From positions 1-64,000 of the forward strand of contig JAPLAE010000061.1 of the NCBI GenBank assembly GCA_026393455.1: a DNA stretch of 64,000 nt, read 5' to 3'. Position 1 is the stretch's first letter; each line of letters opens with the position of its first letter. The notes under the pieces were generated by a model. The model worked only from the letters and a program-made list of their open reading frames with translations. It was not told where the DNA came from and ran no database searches. The position numbers were made by a program, and so were the translations under genes. Shown one piece after another: positions 44,204-52,869 of this stretch. The stretch comes from Actinomycetota bacterium. GTDB lineage: Bacteria > Actinomycetota > Acidimicrobiia > Acidimicrobiales > Acidimicrobilacustridaceae.

Positions 44204-46798
44204 GTGACCCAATCATTCGAACTTGATCGATTCCAGTTAGAGGCAATCGCCGCCATCGACCGTGGCGTCTCAGTTCTTGTGTCGGCTCCGACTGGCTCCG
44301 GAAAGACGAAGATTGCGGAGCATGCGGTTGCCCTCGCATTGCGTTCAGGAACCCGAGCGTTCTACACAACACCGATCAAAGCACTCTCGAATCAGAAGTT
44401 TCACGATTTAACCGAGGAACATGGCGAGGCTTCGGTTGGTCTTCTCACTGGCGATACAGCAATCAATGGGGACGCTCCAATTGTCGTCATGACGACTGAA
44501 GTCCTTCGCAATATGATCTACGCCCGTTCGCCAGGTCTCGACGCCCTTGCGTGGGTGGTCCTCGATGAAGTTCATTACCTACAGGACACATACCGAGGAT
44601 CAGTTTGGGAAGAGGTGATTATTCATCTCCCGAAACATGTTCGACTTGTCTGTCTCTCAGCAACAGTCTCGAATGCCGATGAGCTTGGCCAATGGATTAG
44701 TGCAGTTCGAGGCCCCACCGAAGTGGTTGTCGAATCGAAACGCCCGGTCACTCTCGATAATTGGTATCTCGTAGCGGACCGCCAAGGCGATGGGCTTGTC
44801 TTGCTGCCAGCTCTCGATGACGGCAAGGCCAACGAGCGAGGCCATCGTTACGACTTAGATATTCGTGATCGATCGAGCGGTGGACGTCGACGCTATGCAA
44901 CACCGGGTCGAGTTGAGCTAGTGGAGTTGCTTGCAGAACGCTCGATGCTGCCGGCAATTTTCTTCATCTTCAGCCGAAACGGCTGCGACGACGCTGTTCA
45001 GTCCTGCACACGCGCTGGGCTTTCCTTTACCGATTCCAGCGAGCGAGAACGGATTCGTCACATCGCCGAGTCTCATGTTCGCGATCTGAGCGACGATGAC
45101 TTACGGGTGCTCGACTACGGGCGCTGGCTGGACTCGCTCGAACGCGGAATAGCTAGCCATCACGCCGGACTGGTCCCTCCTTTCAAAGAAGCTGTGGAGC
45201 AATGTTTCGTTGAGGGGCTGGTTCGTATTGTTTTTGCGACCGAAACCTTGGCACTAGGTATCAACATGCCGGCGCGAACGGTTGTTATCGACAAGCTCAC
45301 GAAATTCACCGGCGATGGCCATGAGTTCTTAACTCCAGCGCAGTACACCCAACTCACTGGACGGGCAGGCAGGAGGGGGATTGACGATCATGGCAACGCC
45401 GTTGTGCTTTGGTCTCCGTTTGTCACGTTTGATGATGTAGCGACGTTGGCCGCGAGTCGAAGTTTCCGGCTCACAAGTTCCTTCCGCCCGACATACAACA
45501 TGGCGGCAAATTTAGTCCGGAGGTACGACGCTGCGGAAGCACATCGCCTCCTCGGAAGTAGTTTCGCTCAATACCAAGCTGATGCCGATGTGGCGCGAGA
45601 GGAACTCCGAATAGCCACCCAGTTTGAAAAACTCGAGCGTCTCACCGAAGAAGCAACTTGCGACAGGGGAGACGTGGTTGCCTACAAGGCGCTTCTCGAT
45701 CGTGAACGCGGTGTGAAGCGGTCTGGAAGTGGCGGCTCCGCTGTTGAACGCGCGCTTTCAGAAATGAAGCCCGGTGACATTCTCTGGCTAGAGGGAAGCG
45801 GGGGACACGATCGCGTCGCAGTACTTTCTGTCTCTCACCGTAAAGGTGGCTCAGTTCGAGTCAAGGTGTTGAACTCTCGGCGCAATGTCCTGCAACTCGG
45901 GGCGAAGGATTTCGACGAAGCTCCGACCGTGGTCGGACATATCGATCTCCCAATTCCGTTCACTCCGATGAAGCCCAAGTTCCAGAAAGCGGTTTCGATT
46001 GAACTCGATCGCGTTGCCGGTCGGGTCCGATCACTTGCACCCGATCCCAATGAGAATGTTGATCGAGATCAGTGCGCCGAGCACCCAGTTCACGATTGCC
46101 CTCAGCGCGACCAACATCTGCGATCCCTGCGCGATGTTGAGCGCGTGAGAAAGGACATCGCTGGTCTCGAAAAACGAATCAGGTCCCGAACGGGTTCTCT
46201 CGTGGAACAATTCGATCGGATCCTGCAGATGCTCGAAAATTGGGGACACCTCGATGGATGGCGACTGACCGATCGTGGGGAACGATTAGTGCGGATCTAT
46301 CACGAGTCGGATCTCGCTATCGCCGAAGCGATCGAAGAGAACCTTTTCGATGATCTGACGGCTCCGGAACTGGCGGGTCTCGTGAGTTCTTTCATCTACG
46401 AATCTCGGGCGTCGAGTCCCGATCTTGGTACGTGGTTCACGCGTCGTTTACTTGCGGAACGCGCCGATCAGATTTCTGACCTTGCTTCGTCGATTTCACA
46501 AGATGAAATCCGTCTAGGACTTCCGGGAACTCGAACGACGGATCCAGCCTTCTTCGCACTGGCCCATGCGTGGGCTTCTGGCGATGAGCTCGATCACATG
46601 TTGGGTGACGATGAGATGCCCGGCGGAGACTTCGTTCGAACGATTAAACAACTCGTCGATCTCCTTCGTCAGATTTCAGAAACCGAAGCGACGTGTGCGC
46701 CAACTGCTTCCGAAGCTTCGGATTTGCTTCATCGTGGCATCGTCGCTGTTTCCGGTCGCGGTCGCGTTGCCGAAGAGCAGGATGACGGTTCGCCATGA
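44204..46798 (+). CDS. helY: Ski2/Mtr4-like DExH RNA helicase HelY
   Basis: An 864-residue SF2 helicase. Walker A is APTGSGKT, followed by TTPIKALSNQKF (motif Ia), DEVHYL (motif II), SATVSN (motif III), and GINMPARTVV plus TQLTGRAGRRG in the second RecA domain. A long C-terminal part (about 560-860) resembles the Ski2 arch/DSHCT region. GTG 44204 lies directly after the tatC stop; TTG 44183, overlapping tatC by 20 nt, is the alternative. Confidence 0.92.
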   Translation: MTQSFELDRFQLEAIAAIDRGVSVLVSAPTGSGKTKIAEHAVALALRSGTRAFYTTPIKALSNQKFHDLTEEHGEASVGLLTGDTAINGDAPIVVMTTEVLRNMIYARSPGLDALAWVVLDEVHYLQDTYRGSVWEEVIIHLPKHVRLVCLSATVSNADELGQWISAVRGPTEVVVESKRPVTLDNWYLVADRQGDGLVLLPALDDGKANERGHRYDLDIRDRSSGGRRRYATPGRVELVELLAERSMLPAIFFIFSRNGCDDAVQSCTRAGLSFTDSSERERIRHIAESHVRDLSDDDLRVLDYGRWLDSLERGIASHHAGLVPPFKEAVEQCFVEGLVRIVFATETLALGINMPARTVVIDKLTKFTGDGHEFLTPAQYTQLTGRAGRRGIDDHGNAVVLWSPFVTFDDVATLAASRSFRLTSSFRPTYNMAANLVRRYDAAEAHRLLGSSFAQYQADADVAREELRIATQFEKLERLTEEATCDRGDVVAYKALLDRERGVKRSGSGGSAVERALSEMKPGDILWLEGSGGHDRVAVLSVSHRKGGSVRVKVLNSRRNVLQLGAKDFDEAPTVVGHIDLPIPFTPMKPKFQKAVSIELDRVAGRVRSLAPDPNENVDRDQCAEHPVHDCPQRDQHLRSLRDVERVRKDIAGLEKRIRSRTGSLVEQFDRILQMLENWGHLDGWRLTDRGERLVRIYHESDLAIAEAIEENLFDDLTAPELAGLVSSFIYESRASSPDLGTWFTRRLLAERADQISDLASSISQDEIRLGLPGTRTTDPAFFALAHAWASGDELDHMLGDDEMPGGDFVRTIKQLVDLLRQISETEATCAPTASEASDLLHRGIVAVSGRGRVAEEQDDGSP

Positions 46799-47403
46799 CG
46801 ATAAAAAAAGAGAGCGAGTACGGCCGACTGGCTCCGTTGCCACCGGGTTCACCAATTGTGTCGTCTGACGCGGAGCTCCGAAGTGTTGTTTGTGCTGCAA
46901 GATCCGAGCATCGTTCGCCCGTCTCGGTTGGACTCCTTGGGGGTGACTTGTGCCGAACCCTCGGCGGGTCCGGCGATGCCACTCGACTGCAGACCTCCGA
47001 GGCACTCACTGTTCCCGTCGATCTACCCATCGCGGTTATCGACGGAACGGAGTATCCGTTTGTCGCCCATCTGTTGATCGGACGCCCGTTCGCAAAAAAC
47101 TTCGTTGTAGCGATGAACGCTCAATGGCTAGGAACGCTCGATCTAGGCCCTCGCTCTCATCCAGGCGATGGCCTCATTGATGTCACGTCAGGCACACTTC
47201 CGTGGACGCAACGGCGGCTGGCGCGCCGCCGGGCGCTCTCCGGCACTCATCTCCCTCATCCGGCATTGAAGCATCAACGCAGCTCCCACGAACTCTTCGT
47301 GTTCTCCTCACCTGTTTCCGTGCAGATCGATTCCTCTCTTCGACTCAAAGCCACGGAAATCTTGGTTCGAGTAGAACCAGACGCGTTCTTTGCCGTGGTG
47401 TGA
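46795..47403 (+). CDS. Diacylglycerol-kinase-like protein lacking the nucleotide loop
   Basis: A 202-residue protein resembling the C-terminal part of YegS/BmrU-type lipid kinases: GDGLIDVTSGTLPWTQRRLARRRALSG spread over about 137-163 and VQIDSSLRLKATEILVRVEPDAF near the end. VGLLGGDLCRTLG recalls the GTGNDLAR segment but is altered, and the GGDGT ATP-binding motif is missing. Probably not an active kinase. It overlaps helY by 4 nt. Confidence 0.6.
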   Translation: MTIKKESEYGRLAPLPPGSPIVSSDAELRSVVCAARSEHRSPVSVGLLGGDLCRTLGGSGDATRLQTSEALTVPVDLPIAVIDGTEYPFVAHLLIGRPFAKNFVVAMNAQWLGTLDLGPRSHPGDGLIDVTSGTLPWTQRRLARRRALSGTHLPHPALKHQRSSHELFVFSSPVSVQIDSSLRLKATEILVRVEPDAFFAVV

Positions 47404-47429
47404 CCATCCGGTCCGAGTCGTTCGCCATG

Positions 47430-47435
47430 TAGCGT
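47430..47435 (+). promoter_or_regulatory. -10 box of M20 hydrolase gene
   Basis: TAGCGT, 6 nt before the ATG at 47442. Confidence 0.62.
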
Positions 47436-47441
47436 TCTGAT

Positions 47442-48620
47442 ATGGACGTCAGCGACGCAAAGCGACAAGCCGTTGAGGTGATCGACAGTTACAGCGATCT
47501 GCTCCTCGAGATCTCTCACTCCATCCATTCACACCCCGAAGAGAACTATGCAGAACATCATGCCCATGATGTTCTGACCGCTGCGCTTGAAGCGAACGGT
47601 CTCCATGTTGAACGCGGAGCGTACGGCTTACCAACCGCCTTTGAAGCCTCGACCGGAACCTCCGGACCGGAGATCGCAGTTTTTTGCGAATACGACGCGC
47701 TCCCCGGAATTGGTCACGCTTGCGGACACAACATCATCGCCGCAGCTGGTCTCGGTGCCGCGCTCGGCGCGGGTTCGGTTGCAAAAGATCTTCACGGTCG
47801 ATTGCGAGTGTTTGGGTCTCCGGCCGAAGAGGGCGGGGGAGGCAAGGTCTTCATGCTCGAGCGTGGAGCCCTTGACGGAATCGATGCAGCGATGATGATC
47901 CACCCCGCCGATGCTGATCTGCGTTGGATGACGACAATCGCGGTTCAACAACTGATGGTGACCTGGCACGGCGAGGCTGCCCACGCCGCAGCCCAGCCAT
48001 GGAATGGCCGCAACGCGCTCGATGCTGCCGTCTTGGGATACATGAACGTGGCTGCTCTTCGCCAACACATCCGTCCTCAGGAACGGATCCATGGCGTGTT
48101 CACCAATGGCGGAGACAAGCCGAACATCGTCCCCGCCTCAGCAGCGATGCATTGGTTCGTCCGGGCCGCAGATGTCTCTTCGCTCGAGGTACTCAAGATG
48201 CGCGTCCTTTCAGCACTACAAGCAGGCGGCGACGCAGCCGGTTGCTCGACAGAGTTCTCTTGGCTTGAGCCTTCTTACGCTGAACTTGTTCGGAACGCAC
48301 CATTCGAGGAGCTCTACGCGTCGAATAGTGCGTCTCTCGGCCGGGTTGTTGCGGAGCCGAGTGGGGATTCGAATGTCGTGGGATCGACCGACATGGGAAA
48401 TGTCAGTCACGTGGTGCCATCCATTCACCCGATGATTGCGGTTGCTCCGCGAGGAGTTGGTATTCACACAGAGAAATTCACTGAGTTCGCGGCATCAGCC
48501 ACCGGCGACGCAGGAGTACTTGATGGGGCCAAGGCCATGGCGATGACAATCATTGACCTGTGGACCTCAGAAGAAATGCTGCGATCAGTTACCGACGCAT
48601 TCGCCGCTCGTCACATCTAG
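47442..48620 (+). CDS. M20-family metallo-amidohydrolase
   Basis: A 392-residue di-metal amidohydrolase of the M20D type (amidohydrolase/aminobenzoyl-glutamate hydrolase group). The metal-site motifs are CEYDALPGIGHACGHN, the Glu pair in SPAEEGGGGK, and MIHPAD; a dimerisation domain follows (about 185-300). No signal peptide. Substrate unknown; an N-acylated amino acid is typical. Confidence 0.85.
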   Translation: MDVSDAKRQAVEVIDSYSDLLLEISHSIHSHPEENYAEHHAHDVLTAALEANGLHVERGAYGLPTAFEASTGTSGPEIAVFCEYDALPGIGHACGHNIIAAAGLGAALGAGSVAKDLHGRLRVFGSPAEEGGGGKVFMLERGALDGIDAAMMIHPADADLRWMTTIAVQQLMVTWHGEAAHAAAQPWNGRNALDAAVLGYMNVAALRQHIRPQERIHGVFTNGGDKPNIVPASAAMHWFVRAADVSSLEVLKMRVLSALQAGGDAAGCSTEFSWLEPSYAELVRNAPFEELYASNSASLGRVVAEPSGDSNVVGSTDMGNVSHVVPSIHPMIAVAPRGVGIHTEKFTEFAASATGDAGVLDGAKAMAMTIIDLWTSEEMLRSVTDAFAARHI

Positions 48621-48678
48621 GTGCTCTTCTCAGCGGCATCCGCGTCCGGGTGCCCTCAACGCCGTACGGTTGCTCGCC

Positions 48679-50286
48679 GTGAGCGTCTACGTCGCAGAGG
48701 AGTTCAGCCCAGAAGAAGCCGATGTTCTACGTCGTTATTTCACGAACCTCTACGGACCAGTGTTTGCACTGGTAAATCTCCCCGAGGTTGTGAAAGGTGC
48801 GCTTTTCGCGAGGTATTCACGAACTCACAAAAGTCTCCGGAGACTGTTTCTCGACGAATTTGTCGGAGAACTCGACGTCAGTGGCGATGCCTCCATCGAT
48901 GCGACGATCGGGCTGCGCCGTGCCGAAGAGTTGTACGAAAAAGTGTTCTTTGAGTACGGCGATGACTCTGTCGCTCAGCTCGGGGGAGTGCATCTTGCCT
49001 GCGAGCAGGCCTCAAATCTTCTAACGAAGGTGCTTGAGTGGGGTCGACTTATGGCCTATCTCGAACAATCAACTCGCTATATCTCCTACGACGCTCGCAT
49101 CGGCGGCCGCTACAGGTTCTATCGTCCACCGGGAGTGCTCCAGTCGAGTTTGGGCACGCGTTATGTCGGTGATATGGATCGCCTCTTCGACACCTATGCC
49201 GAATTGCTGCCGGTACTCGTCGACGACATCCGGGAGCGAATCCCTAAGGACGCTGCTGATAGCGATTTCGTTTATCGCCAAGCAATACGAGCGAAGGCCT
49301 TTGACTCAATCCGGGGCTTGCTTCCAGCAGCTTCACTTTCGAATGTCGGCATCTACGGCACCGGACAAGGCTACGAAATGTTGCTCCTTCGTATGCGCGC
49401 TCATCCACTGCCTGAAGCCCGCACCTACGCAGACCTCATGCTCACCGAACTGCGCAAAGTCGTGCCGTCATTCCTCAAGCGGGTGGATCTCGACGACAGG
49501 GGAGTGGCCTGGAGTAACTACCTCAGTTCGAGTCGTAATGCCATGGATGACATTGCCGGACGCCTCTTTGCCGGAGTTGATGACGTTGACCCGGCTCCAG
49601 TCGTAACTCTCGTCGATTTTGATCCGGACGCCGAGATCAAACTCGTCGCCGCAGCGCTCTACCCGCACCTGTCGTTACCCGAGCGCCAAATCGAAGATCG
49701 GGTTCGGCTCATGAGTACCGAAGAGCGAGTAGCCGTACTCAGCGCTTACGAAGGCGGTCGCGACAGACGCCGGCATAAACCTGGTCGGGCTCTTGAGCGC
49801 CCCTCGTATCGATTCGACATACTTGCCGATTACGGCGCGTTCCGAGACCTCCAACGTCACCGCATGCTGACGATTGATTGGCAAAAGCTGACGCCGCTGC
49901 ACGGCTACACCCGCCCGGCTGCTGTCGATGACGCCGGCGTCGCAGCTACCTTCGACGAGGCGATGGAACGTTCAGCATCGCTCTATGAAGCGCTCGAAGA
50001 GCATTTCCCCTCCGAGTCTTCCTACGCTGTCTCGCTGGCCTATCGAGTGCGATTCTCGATGCATATGAATGCTCGTGAAGCGATGCATCTCATCGAGTTG
50101 CGCACAACACCCCAGGGCCATCCTGCCTACCGGATCGTCGGTCAAGAGATGCATCGTCTTATTGCCGAGCAGGCGGGCCACCACGCCATTGCCGACATGA
50201 TGCGTTTTGTCGATCACAGCGCGGAGCCCGAACTCGAGCGCCTTCAGGCCGAGCGAAGGGCCGAAAAGCGTCGTTTGGAGCCGTAA
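48679..50286 (+). CDS. Tandem ThyX-like protein with degenerate motifs
   Basis: A 535-residue protein with two ThyX-like halves. ThyX, the flavin-dependent thymidylate synthase, has the motif RHRxxSxNExSxRY. The first half reads WGRLMAYLEQSTRY (about 121-134), keeping the EQSxRY end but not RHR. The second half reads QRHRMLTIDWQKLT, keeping R393-H394-R395 but losing Asn-Glu and the later Ser-x-Arg-Tyr. Neither half is canonical, so thymidylate synthase activity is doubtful. GTG 48679 chosen; a TACGGT lies 8 nt upstream. Confidence 0.75.
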   Translation: MSVYVAEEFSPEEADVLRRYFTNLYGPVFALVNLPEVVKGALFARYSRTHKSLRRLFLDEFVGELDVSGDASIDATIGLRRAEELYEKVFFEYGDDSVAQLGGVHLACEQASNLLTKVLEWGRLMAYLEQSTRYISYDARIGGRYRFYRPPGVLQSSLGTRYVGDMDRLFDTYAELLPVLVDDIRERIPKDAADSDFVYRQAIRAKAFDSIRGLLPAASLSNVGIYGTGQGYEMLLLRMRAHPLPEARTYADLMLTELRKVVPSFLKRVDLDDRGVAWSNYLSSSRNAMDDIAGRLFAGVDDVDPAPVVTLVDFDPDAEIKLVAAALYPHLSLPERQIEDRVRLMSTEERVAVLSAYEGGRDRRRHKPGRALERPSYRFDILADYGAFRDLQRHRMLTIDWQKLTPLHGYTRPAAVDDAGVAATFDEAMERSASLYEALEEHFPSESSYAVSLAYRVRFSMHMNAREAMHLIELRTTPQGHPAYRIVGQEMHRLIAEQAGHHAIADMMRFVDHSAEPELERLQAERRAEKRRLEP

Positions 50287-50416
50287 AAGGGGTGTCGTTT
50301 GTCACCTTTCGACATCTACGGCACGAATGGCACCAACACCACCCCAGAACGTGCCTATCATCCGCGGCACGATTCACCTTGGCCTCGCGTTGCGTAGGCC
50401 CTAACCCGAGGACTCC
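50287..50416 (+). promoter_or_regulatory. Leader of acidic/zinc/H1-like gene
   Basis: 130 nt without a gene. GAGG precedes the ATG at 50417; a TAGGCCCTAACC stretch at 50396-50407 could hold a -10 box. No clear structure seen. Confidence 0.3.
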
Positions 50417-51046
50417 ATGGCTGACGATCCCATCGACGAAGAATTCGACGAGGAAGAAATCGACGTCGATCTCGAAGGTGAAGACCTCGAGGGCGAACTT
50501 GTCGAAGACCTTGAAGAGGTTCTCGTAGACGTTGTGCTCGAGGAAGACGACGAAGAGGCAGTCGCTGACGCTGCGCTAGCTGCGCGTCCCAAGCGCGAGG
50601 ATGAAGACGACGAAGAGGAAGATCTCAACCCCGACGACGTCGAAGCCGACCTCGATGCGATTCTGAAAGATCGAATCGCTGCCGCCGACGACGACGAAGA
50701 GGACGATGAAGAGGTCGTCCCCGAACCTCGAGCTCCTGCCGATATAGCGGAGGGAGTAACGCCGAAGAAGGCCAACGAATTCATGTGCACCGGTTGTTTC
50801 CTTCTGGTCAACCGTGGACAATTTGGTGCGCCTGGATCGATGCACTGTCCCGTTGGCGAGGCGGTGTGTCCGGCGATCTTGCACATTGAATCGGGCGCCC
50901 TCGATCGTCAGGTCAAAGCTGCAACAAAGAAGGCCCCAGTAAAGAAGTCCCCGGCCAAACCTGCGCCGGCCAAGAAAGCCGCTGCAAAAGCACCAGCCAA
51001 GAAGGCTGCGGCGAAGAAAGCCCCATCGAAGAAAGCCAAGAGCTGA
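50417..51046 (+). CDS. Acidic / Cys-motif / histone-H1-like tail protein
   Basis: A 209-residue protein in three parts. Residues 1 to about 105 are extremely Asp/Glu-rich. Residues about 118-150 hold a DUF4193-like Cys motif (CTGCFLLVNRGQF, then C and C), a likely zinc site. The last ~45 residues are repeats of Lys, Ala and Pro (KKAPVKKSPAKPAPAKK type) like the histone-H1-like tails of actinobacterial nucleoid proteins. A DNA- or RNA-associated role is likely; not recognised as a named protein. Confidence 0.65.
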   Translation: MADDPIDEEFDEEEIDVDLEGEDLEGELVEDLEEVLVDVVLEEDDEEAVADAALAARPKREDEDDEEEDLNPDDVEADLDAILKDRIAAADDDEEDDEEVVPEPRAPADIAEGVTPKKANEFMCTGCFLLVNRGQFGAPGSMHCPVGEAVCPAILHIESGALDRQVKAATKKAPVKKSPAKPAPAKKAAAKAPAKKAAAKKAPSKKAKS

Positions 51047-51047
51047 C

Positions 51048-51539
51048 GTGTCGGCATCGACGAGCGACTCGACCGTCGATCCAGTCGAGCAGTTGCTCGA
51101 CCTGTTTCTCTATGCGCCAATCGGATTTCTCGCGAAGAGCGCCGAGTCTGTTCCCGATCTCGCGAAGCGGGGCCGAACGCAAGCCGCAAACGCTCGTGTG
51201 ATTGGTCAGTTTGCTCTCGGAACATCGAATACGAAAGCTCGAAAGGCCTTCGCTGAAGCTGAACAGCACGTCCACGCCTTTCTAAAAATCATCGCCGAGT
51301 CGGCTGCTCCATCTCGGACTCAGGCTTCCCCCACAGCTTCGAGTTCCGGTTCAGAAAACAACGACAACTCTGCGACTCTTGCTGGCCCTATTGAGAACTA
51401 CGACACTCTCACCGCCGTGCAGATCCTCCCGCTGTTGGCGACACTTCCACCGGCAGAACTCCAGCAGGTGTCCGACTACGAACACACCCATCGAGCTCGA
51501 AAGACAATCCTCACCCGAATCCGTCAGTTGCAGGGCTGA
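51048..51539 (+). CDS. Conserved hypothetical protein
   Basis: A 163-residue protein: an N-terminal segment with hydrophobic helix character (VEQLLDLFLYAPIGFLA), a basic middle, a low-complexity Ser/Thr/Asn linker (about 85-105), and a compact C-terminal helical domain (TAVQILPLLATLPPAELQQVSDYE). It starts 1 nt after the H1-like gene stop and is followed by the acetyltransferase gene at 1 nt, so the three are probably cotranscribed. Confidence 0.62.
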   Translation: MSASTSDSTVDPVEQLLDLFLYAPIGFLAKSAESVPDLAKRGRTQAANARVIGQFALGTSNTKARKAFAEAEQHVHAFLKIIAESAAPSRTQASPTASSSGSENNDNSATLAGPIENYDTLTAVQILPLLATLPPAELQQVSDYEHTHRARKTILTRIRQLQG

Positions 51540-51540
51540 G

Positions 51541-52008
51541 ATGTCAACGACGGTCCGCCCTGCGGAGCAGTCGGACCTTAACGAGTTGGCCGTGCTCATG
51601 GACACAGCGGTTCTTGAGCTGCGAAACCAGCGCGGGGGAGAAGCACTGGCGTGGGCGATCGACCGCAACGCCTCCTCGCTGCTCTCACTCACTACGGCGC
51701 TCGACGCCCCCAACACAATGTTGTGGTGCGGTCTTTGGGAGAACGTCCTCGTTGGCTACGCGATTGCCTCAGTTGTCGCTGAGGGCGGTGATCAGGTCGT
51801 CTTGATCACTGACATCTACACCACGCCCGAAGTTCGTGACGTCGGCGTCGGCGAACTTCTGCTCGAATCTGCAATCGCTTGGGCCACGGTTCTTGATGCG
51901 GTGGCCATCGATGCTCACGCCCTCCCAGGAGCGCGTGAATCGAAAAACCTCTTCGAACGCTTCGGGCTTACTGCTCGGTTGATCACCGTTCGTCGTCAAC
52001 TGCGCTAA
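51541..52008 (+). CDS. GNAT-family N-acetyltransferase
   Basis: A 155-residue GNAT. VLITDIYTTPEVRDVGVGELLLESAIAWA is beta4-alpha3 with the acetyl-CoA pyrophosphate loop (VRDVGVG in place of Q/RxxGxG/A); NLFERFGLTARLITVRR closes the fold. The substrate cannot be told. Convergent with the crotonase gene. Confidence 0.82.
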   Translation: MSTTVRPAEQSDLNELAVLMDTAVLELRNQRGGEALAWAIDRNASSLLSLTTALDAPNTMLWCGLWENVLVGYAIASVVAEGGDQVVLITDIYTTPEVRDVGVGELLLESAIAWATVLDAVAIDAHALPGARESKNLFERFGLTARLITVRRQLR

Positions 52009-52026
52009 GCGCACGACGATCTACGA

Positions 52027-52803
52027 CTAGCGGCCCTTCCATTCAGGCGCACGCTTTTCGATAAAGGCATTGAGGCCCTCAGTGGTGTCTTCCGACGCTA
52101 AGACGCGACCAAACGCAGCGCCCGTCTTCGCCATGATTGTTTCTTCATCGTCCCAGTCGGCTGCGATTACGAGAGTGCGGCTCTCCCAGACTGCGAGTGG
52201 GGCATTGACAGCAATTGCATTTGCCAGCTCCATCGCGCCCTCAAGTGCCTTTCCTTCAGCGGTGATGCGGTTCACGAGGCCGAGTTCATAGGCACGCTGA
52301 GCCGTGAGTGGCTCGCCGGTAAGGGCTACTTCGAGGGCCACATTCTTTCCGACGATCTTTGGGAGTCGATAAAGACCACCGGCTCCGGCAACGAGGTTGC
52401 GCTTCACCTCAGCGAGACCAAACTGTGAAATTTCGGAAGCAACAATCATGTCGGCGGCCAACGCGATTTCACATCCGCCTGCTGTCGCCAGACCGTCGAC
52501 GGCGGCAATAATCGGCTTCGTTCGCGGGAATGTTGTGAACCCTCCGAACCCGCCCTTCTTCGTGGCCAGATCGCCGGGTCGGCCCTCGCTGATGACTTTC
52601 AGATCGGCGCCGGCGCAGAACACCGGCTTCTTGTGCCCTGTGGTATTTGCTGTCAGCACGCCAACCCAAACGTCGGGGTCAGCCTCGAACGTCTCAAGGT
52701 GCACCGTCATTGCGTTTGCGACGTCGCCGTTCACCGCATTGCGGGCCTCGGGGCGGTTGAGGGTGAAAACTGCGACATGTCCGTGGACTTCATATTCGAC
52801 CAT
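52027..52803 (-). CDS. Crotonase-family enoyl-CoA hydratase/isomerase
   Basis: A 258-residue crotonase. FCAGADLK and AVDGLATAGGCEIALAADM form the oxyanion hole and active-site region. ECH-type catalytic Glu is not clearly visible at both family positions, so hydratase versus isomerase activity is open. ATG 52803 is chosen over a TTG two codons upstream because of the -10 spacing. It diverges from the HAD phosphatase gene across a long palindrome. Confidence 0.87.
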   Translation of the reverse strand: MVEYEVHGHVAVFTLNRPEARNAVNGDVANAMTVHLETFEADPDVWVGVLTANTTGHKKPVFCAGADLKVISEGRPGDLATKKGGFGGFTTFPRTKPIIAAVDGLATAGGCEIALAADMIVASEISQFGLAEVKRNLVAGAGGLYRLPKIVGKNVALEVALTGEPLTAQRAYELGLVNRITAEGKALEGAMELANAIAVNAPLAVWESRTLVIAADWDDEETIMAKTGAAFGRVLASEDTTEGLNAFIEKRAPEWKGR

Positions 52804-52809
52804 CGCCAA

Positions 52810-52815
52810 ACTCTA
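52810..52815 (-). promoter_or_regulatory. -10 box of crotonase gene
   Basis: TAGAGT on the minus strand, 6 nt before the ATG at 52803. Confidence 0.6.
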
Positions 52816-52836
52816 GCGAGTTCACTGCTGACTCTC

Positions 52837-52858
52837 AGTTTCGTCACGTGACGAAACT
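52837..52858. promoter_or_regulatory. 22-bp perfect palindrome, probable operator
   Basis: A fully symmetric 22-bp sequence centred on CACGTG, core TTTCGTCACGTGACGA. It abuts the -10 box of the HAD gene on the right and reaches the expected -35 zone of the crotonase gene on the left. The same core recurs at 56157-56190. Confidence 0.75.
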
Positions 52859-52863
52859 ACGAT
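52858..52863 (+). promoter_or_regulatory. -10 box of HAD hydrolase gene
   Basis: TACGAT, 6 nt before the GTG at 52870; its first base is the last base of the palindrome. Confidence 0.6.
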
Positions 52864-52869
52864 CGAATC

